Below are positions 54,401 to 60,400 of a stretch of 64,000 nucleotides of DNA, one piece after another. This stretch comes from Tridacna crocea (lineage: Eukaryota > Mollusca > Bivalvia > Cardiida > Cardiidae): positions 7,754,245 to 7,818,244 of the forward strand of contig OX031066.1 in NCBI GenBank assembly GCA_943736015.1, in the 5' to 3' direction. Each line of letters opens with the position of its first letter. Positions within the stretch are counted from its first letter, which is position 1. The notes below the pieces were generated by a model, which saw only the letters and a list, made by a program, of their open reading frames with translations, was not told the origin of the DNA and made no database searches. Position numbers and translations under genes: made by a program.

Positions 54401-57400
54401 AATTGTTATAAGGATTTACCAATTAAGGATATGTAAAGATATGAAAGTGAACTGGCTTTCCTGTCAAAATTGCTGCTCACCGACTTTAACCCTTTCCCAA
54501 ATGACAAATTTTGGACTCTTCCAAACTGAAAGAGTTTGCAGATGACAATTTTAGATTTTGAGAAAATGGCAGAAAGTTCTCATAAAGGGTAGGAAACACT
54601 GTAGGAAAAGGAGAAATTGCTTGTTATGAGCAATTTCTCCTTTTCCCACAGAGTTTTCAAAAGACTTACTGCAGACACGTAAAAACCAGGGCTTGTTTGG
54701 GAAAGGGTTGATATAGAAAGTGTCCTTTATATTCACAGGGAAATGACATTTGAAACTCTTACCAACGTGCTCAACATTTATTTAAAACACCTGGATACCC
54801 TGAGCAGCCCTGTTATAATGGAAATGATGCAGTCAAAAATGAAAATAGAGCAAGACTACGTAGAATCCTATGACTTGTCAAAAGGGGATACAGACAAGGT
54901 GAGGTGTACATTATATCATAAATATCTGTGTCTTCCGTATATAAACCCTGTGTCTTCAGTATATAAACCCTTTTTGATATTTTCATAATACACACAATTG
55001 AGTAAAAGGAATGATTCAGCACTTGGAAAAATCTGTGTGAAAAAAGATTACTTGCCCAGACTTTTCTCAAATTCGATGATCATGATAAAGCTAAGACTCG
55101 TTTTGTGTGTTAAGGTCATAAGACCATAATAAGGTGTTTTTTTTAACTGTCTTTCTTAAGGGACCTAGACAATCGCAAAACAAATTAGTCTCATTCATGT
55201 CAGTTTCGGTTCAGATGTACATGAGGTATGATTCTTAGGGCCAAGTAATATGATAAAAACATCTGGTATTCCACTGCATCTGTTATGAAATTTTGAAAAT
55301 AATCTTTGGAGGAAAAAAAAATGTAATTAAGCATGTAAAATGCCTCCAAAAAGTTATTATAACTGAGGACTTAAGAAAGACTTTAAACCCTTTTGATATG
55401 AGCATACAACATCCAAAATGGAGGCATCTATCGCCTTTGCATCGGGGAGACATGATTCGCCACAGCCGTGAACAAGGTTCAAAGTCCCCTGCCACCTGAC
55501 CGTACAACAAAGTTATTATACGGCAAAGTTTTACCACTTCAAAGCATTTTAAGCGAAACTTTCATGATTATAATCTCACGAATTGAGTATAGTGATGAAA
55601 TAGAAATTCCCTTCTGAGTGCCCTAATTCAATGAAAACTGATGCCTTTGGCTTTGACTTGGGGCGACATGATTCACCACAGCTGTGAGCAAGTTTCCAAG
55701 TCCCCTGGCACTTGACAGTACCACTAATACTGTTACGTGATCGACAATAGAGCTTCAAAGGCTTCTGGTTTAAATGACCCTGGTAAAAAAAGGCTCTTGA
55801 AAAACATTGTGGGAAGGGAGAAATTGCTTGTCTGAAAATGCTTTCATTTCAGATGAATAAATAAAACTGTCTTCTGGCAAGCATTAGGTCCATATATAAG
55901 AAATGCATAGTGGGAATATTCTTGTTTGCTTTGTGCAGGAACAACTTAGTGAAAAATATCCATAATTCTTTTTATGAAAGTTAGAAATACCTCTGAATTC
56001 ATAGTTTCTATGTCTTCAACTTTAATTCTTGTAGATTAAACTATCATCCAAACTGAGGGCCTTAGAAATTCAATATTGATTTTTACATAATTATTGTGCT
56101 TTAAATGTTATTTAAATTTATTTGGGAACGGCAGAAAACAATGTGGGAAAAGGAGAAAATGCTGGTTACCAGCATTTTCTCCTTTTCCCACAATGTTTAT
56201 AAAAGACTCCTTTTTCAGGGTCGTGAAAACCAGGGATTGTGTGGGTAAGGGTTAAGGTTCAGCTCCTAACTCTTCAGTAAATGTCAATATTTTCATAAAG
56301 GCTATTCAGCCAATCTGGGCAGCTTTCATCTTCTAATGTTAGAGGTAGGTGCCTTAGATCTTAAACTGTAGTTCATACAAGTTGTTTTAGATATGGAAAA
56401 AGTACAATGCGTGAAAATTATTTTCCACTCGATGAACTGCTTGTAGCAACTGAAAATATCTATACTATCATAGTGGTAAAAATCAGGCACTTTTACTTGT
56501 TTTCATGATTCATTTGGTAAAGAGATAGAGAAAAATATTCAGATGATTTTTTTTTTCAGCTACACAAACTGTCAATGAAAATTATTCTTGATGGTGAGGT
56601 GCCTTTAGAAGTTACTCATAGACTGTTATCTGTGTTCACAGTGAAAACGTGGAAAGTAAAAACGATTGTTAAAGATGCCCTGGATAATCTTCTAAACAGG
56701 TGGAGGTAAAGTTTTTAGTATTTTAATAAGAAGGGGGAATAAACAGGCCTTTTTATATTTTTCATGCAAATTGAAAATTGCCTTACATAAAGAAACTGGG
56801 TGGTTCCTGACTAGTAAAAAGTGCAGGTTTGGTAATCCGAGAACATGTTGCATTACATCTGGTAACACACTCTATTTGCATGATACCAAAGGTATACAGT
56901 CATTTCGTACCATAACCATTTCGTACCATATATCATATTACCATTTCGTACCAAAAAATTACCATTTGGTACCATGCATTGACCATTTCGTACCATAATA
57001 TTACAATTTGGTACCATAACTTATGAATTTGTACCAAGTTGATAGTTTATTTACCTAACGATTATTAAAATGTATTCTTCAATGAATTTTTAAAAAATGT
57101 TGCTTTTATAAATGCCAAAAGTTCTAAAGTTGCATTTGTTGCATACTTATAAACTAAATATTCACTAATTTATTAAAGGAAGCAATCGATGTTTGACAAA
57201 GTTGATAGATAATTACATTGTTTGGTTAATGTTTGTTACAAGATTGGTAATTACAACTTGAAAATAATTTGTTTGGTGTTTGCCTTTAATTATATTTGTT
57301 ACAAAATTGAAATAGAAATGTCGAATGCAAAAAACATCACCATCACATTATTCATCCACACATTCATTCATAATGTTTTGTTTATATCTATTATAATTTT

Positions 57401-60400
57401 ATCTTATATTGCAAGGATTATTAATCAAAAAACCTTTTTTTACATCTAAATTTGACTATTATTTTCTATTATTCAAATAGATTTTCTCGGTGAAATCATG
57501 ATAAAAAAATGACCACACATACCGCGTACGAAATGGTAATATCATGGTACAAAATGACCAATCCTATGGCAAGAAATGACTGGTACGAAATGGTTATGGT
57601 ACGAAATGTCCATAATTCATACCAAATATAAAGTCATGATACTAGTATGAATATGTTCCAATTTTATCAAAGCTGTTTATTGATCATGTGACATGCCAAC
57701 AGACCTGTTCAAAATTTTAGCCTGAAATGTAAAAGTATCGTAACCCTTTGCTGAGCAACAAAATTTTAGATCAATCCAAAAAAAGCATTTACAGATATCT
57801 ATAAAATGTGGCATAAAAATGGAAATTTGTTTTGGGCATGGTAGAAAACATTGTGGAAAAAAGAGAGCATTTTCTCCTTTTCCCACGATGTTTTAAAAAG
57901 TCCTTTTTCTCAGGGCCTTTAAAAGACGGGATTATGTGGTACAGGGTTAATATAGCATGTTAAGGAAAAAAAGGCGTTGGAATAGTTTTTTAGCTCCACT
58001 GCCGAAGGCTAGTGGGCTTTTGTCATGGCTCGATGTTCATGGTGTGTTGGTCCATGTATCTGTCCGTCTGTGCCTGTGTGCATTAACATCTATTTCAAAC
58101 ATCTTCTTCTCTGAAGCTACCCATTGTGTAGCAAGTTTCTTCATATTATAGGCCTTTAATCAAAATTGGCTCCATCACAGGGATCACAATTTTAACATGG
58201 GCTTCCATATATTGGTCACTTCAATTTAAAGATTAATCAAGGGAAATAAATCTTCACATAAAGGATAAAAAGTTTGTCACTATTTACCTCCCTTGATTAT
58301 CAAACTGCACTGATACATAATTGATGCTAGATATTTAACTTTTTTGATAGAAAATATCCTGTTTTCAGGAAAAGCGATTCATTTTGATGCTAATAGTTAT
58401 GATCACATGAGTGGAATGTTAAATTCTAAGTAAGGTTTCTATCACTCTGGTTTTTTTTTTCCCCCCCAAGAACTTTACCTTTCATGCCAATGAATAAATG
58501 GGCTTGTATTGCCTGACAGTGTTTATTTTTCAAAAGCCCTCTATTTCAGGGTCATGTACATTGTGTGGTAAAGGGTTAAAAAGCCAGTGAAGCAATACAG
58601 GGCCATCATGGCCCTCTTGTCTTGTTACATTAGTCTTTCTTTTTTGCAGAGAGCATGCAGGCTATCTCCTTTCTCATCTATGTACAGAAATTTAAAAAAT
58701 GTTTGACAAGTTCAGACTGACAGCATTTGCAGACCACATATTAAACATGGAACTGAAATTTGTCTTTTGAATAAAATGCATTGCCATTGAGGAAATGCCA
58801 ATTACCAGCATTTTCTCATTGTACAATAATGTTCTCCAAAGTATCTTCTTAAATGTCTTTAAAGCATGGGATTGTATGGTAAAGGGTTAATTCAGTGATG
58901 GATCATTTTCGAAGTGTGAAAAAAAATGAGTGTTTAAGTATTATCATTTTATCAAAGGAACTCACCAGTAAATACAAGAACTAGAAAAGTCATTACAGTA
59001 TGACAGCCTGTATGTATCAGGAAAAATACTTTTTTTTACGCTAGAAAATGGGAAAATAGAGCTTTCAGTCATCAATTTCTTTTGCACGTACAGCCCTGCG
59101 GAGAATGAAATAGAAACATTTAGTGATGTTGAGCCACTGGTATCACTGGAGAAAATTGTTGTTCATGTACAAGAACATGTAGAGAAAGGGTAAGTTCCTC
59201 ATTCTTTTTTTCAGATTTAGTATTTTTCCTTATTTTAAATTTACAAAAAGGGAAAGAACAGGAGGGAAAAAAGTACCTATTTGATATCTGTTAATAAGAC
59301 TAGTTTGGCTGTTTTTCCAAGACAAAGTCAAGGTACTGTCATAACCCTGGTGTTATCTGCACTGTCAGACAAATGCTTAGAGATGATTTGTTCTCTAGAT
59401 AACTTTACCTGAAATGTGGTTAACTCATTACCAAACAACAATATTTTAGGTTTGTCCAAACCGAAAGCATTTGCAGATGACGAAATAAAAGTGATTGAAA
59501 ATTTGATTTTTTTTTGTGAAGGGTAGAAAACATTGTGGGAAAAGGAGAAAATGCTGGTTACCAGCATTTTCTCCTTTTCCCACAATGTTTTCTAAAGGCT
59601 TCTTTCTCAGGGGCGTTAAAAGTAGGGATTGTGTGGTAATGGGTTAAACCCTAGAACAAATTAAAGAAATTACCACTTGTTCAAATTGAAACGAAATGCA
59701 GCCAATTAATTTATTGTATCACAAATGACAAAAATTGTCCCAGAAAAAGTAGAAAATGTGAGATAAGGAGAAAATGCTTATCCAGAATTGTTTCTAAAGC
59801 ATTCTTCATTAGGGTTATCAAAACTTGGAATTTTGTGACTCTCAAAAGAAAAATCCATACCATAAGATACATGGGAAAGCGGCCAGTGGCTTAGAAAAAA
59901 TATCATGCAAAGTACTGGTGAAAAAAGAATCCAGGAAAGATGAGATAGGTGCACTTTGCCGCCATGATAAATGAAACGATATTGAAAATGGTATTGATTT
60001 GATTTTAACCCTTTACCCCATAAGACATTTCTATGGTATCTCTAATTTACCCTAAATAACAGCAAGGATGGAGCCGTTTCTTATGTGTACATGTATATAA
60101 GACCTTTTGAAAGAGTAGAAAACATTGTGACAAAAGGTGAAATTGCTCGTCACGAGCAATTTCACCTTTTGCCACAATGTTTTCCAAAGGCTTCTACAAG
60201 GAATGCGTAGAAATGAGTATCTGTGGAGTAATGGGTTAAGGGGGTTTAAGGGAAGATTTTGATTGCAGCTAAAGATAGAAAAAAAAATATTGCAGATAAA
60301 ACATGTTTTGGCTTTCTTCTTTCTTGTTTTTATGTATTGCAAGTGAATATCATTTTCTGCTTGTACATTTATTACATGCGTTCAGTTTGATAATTCTTAA

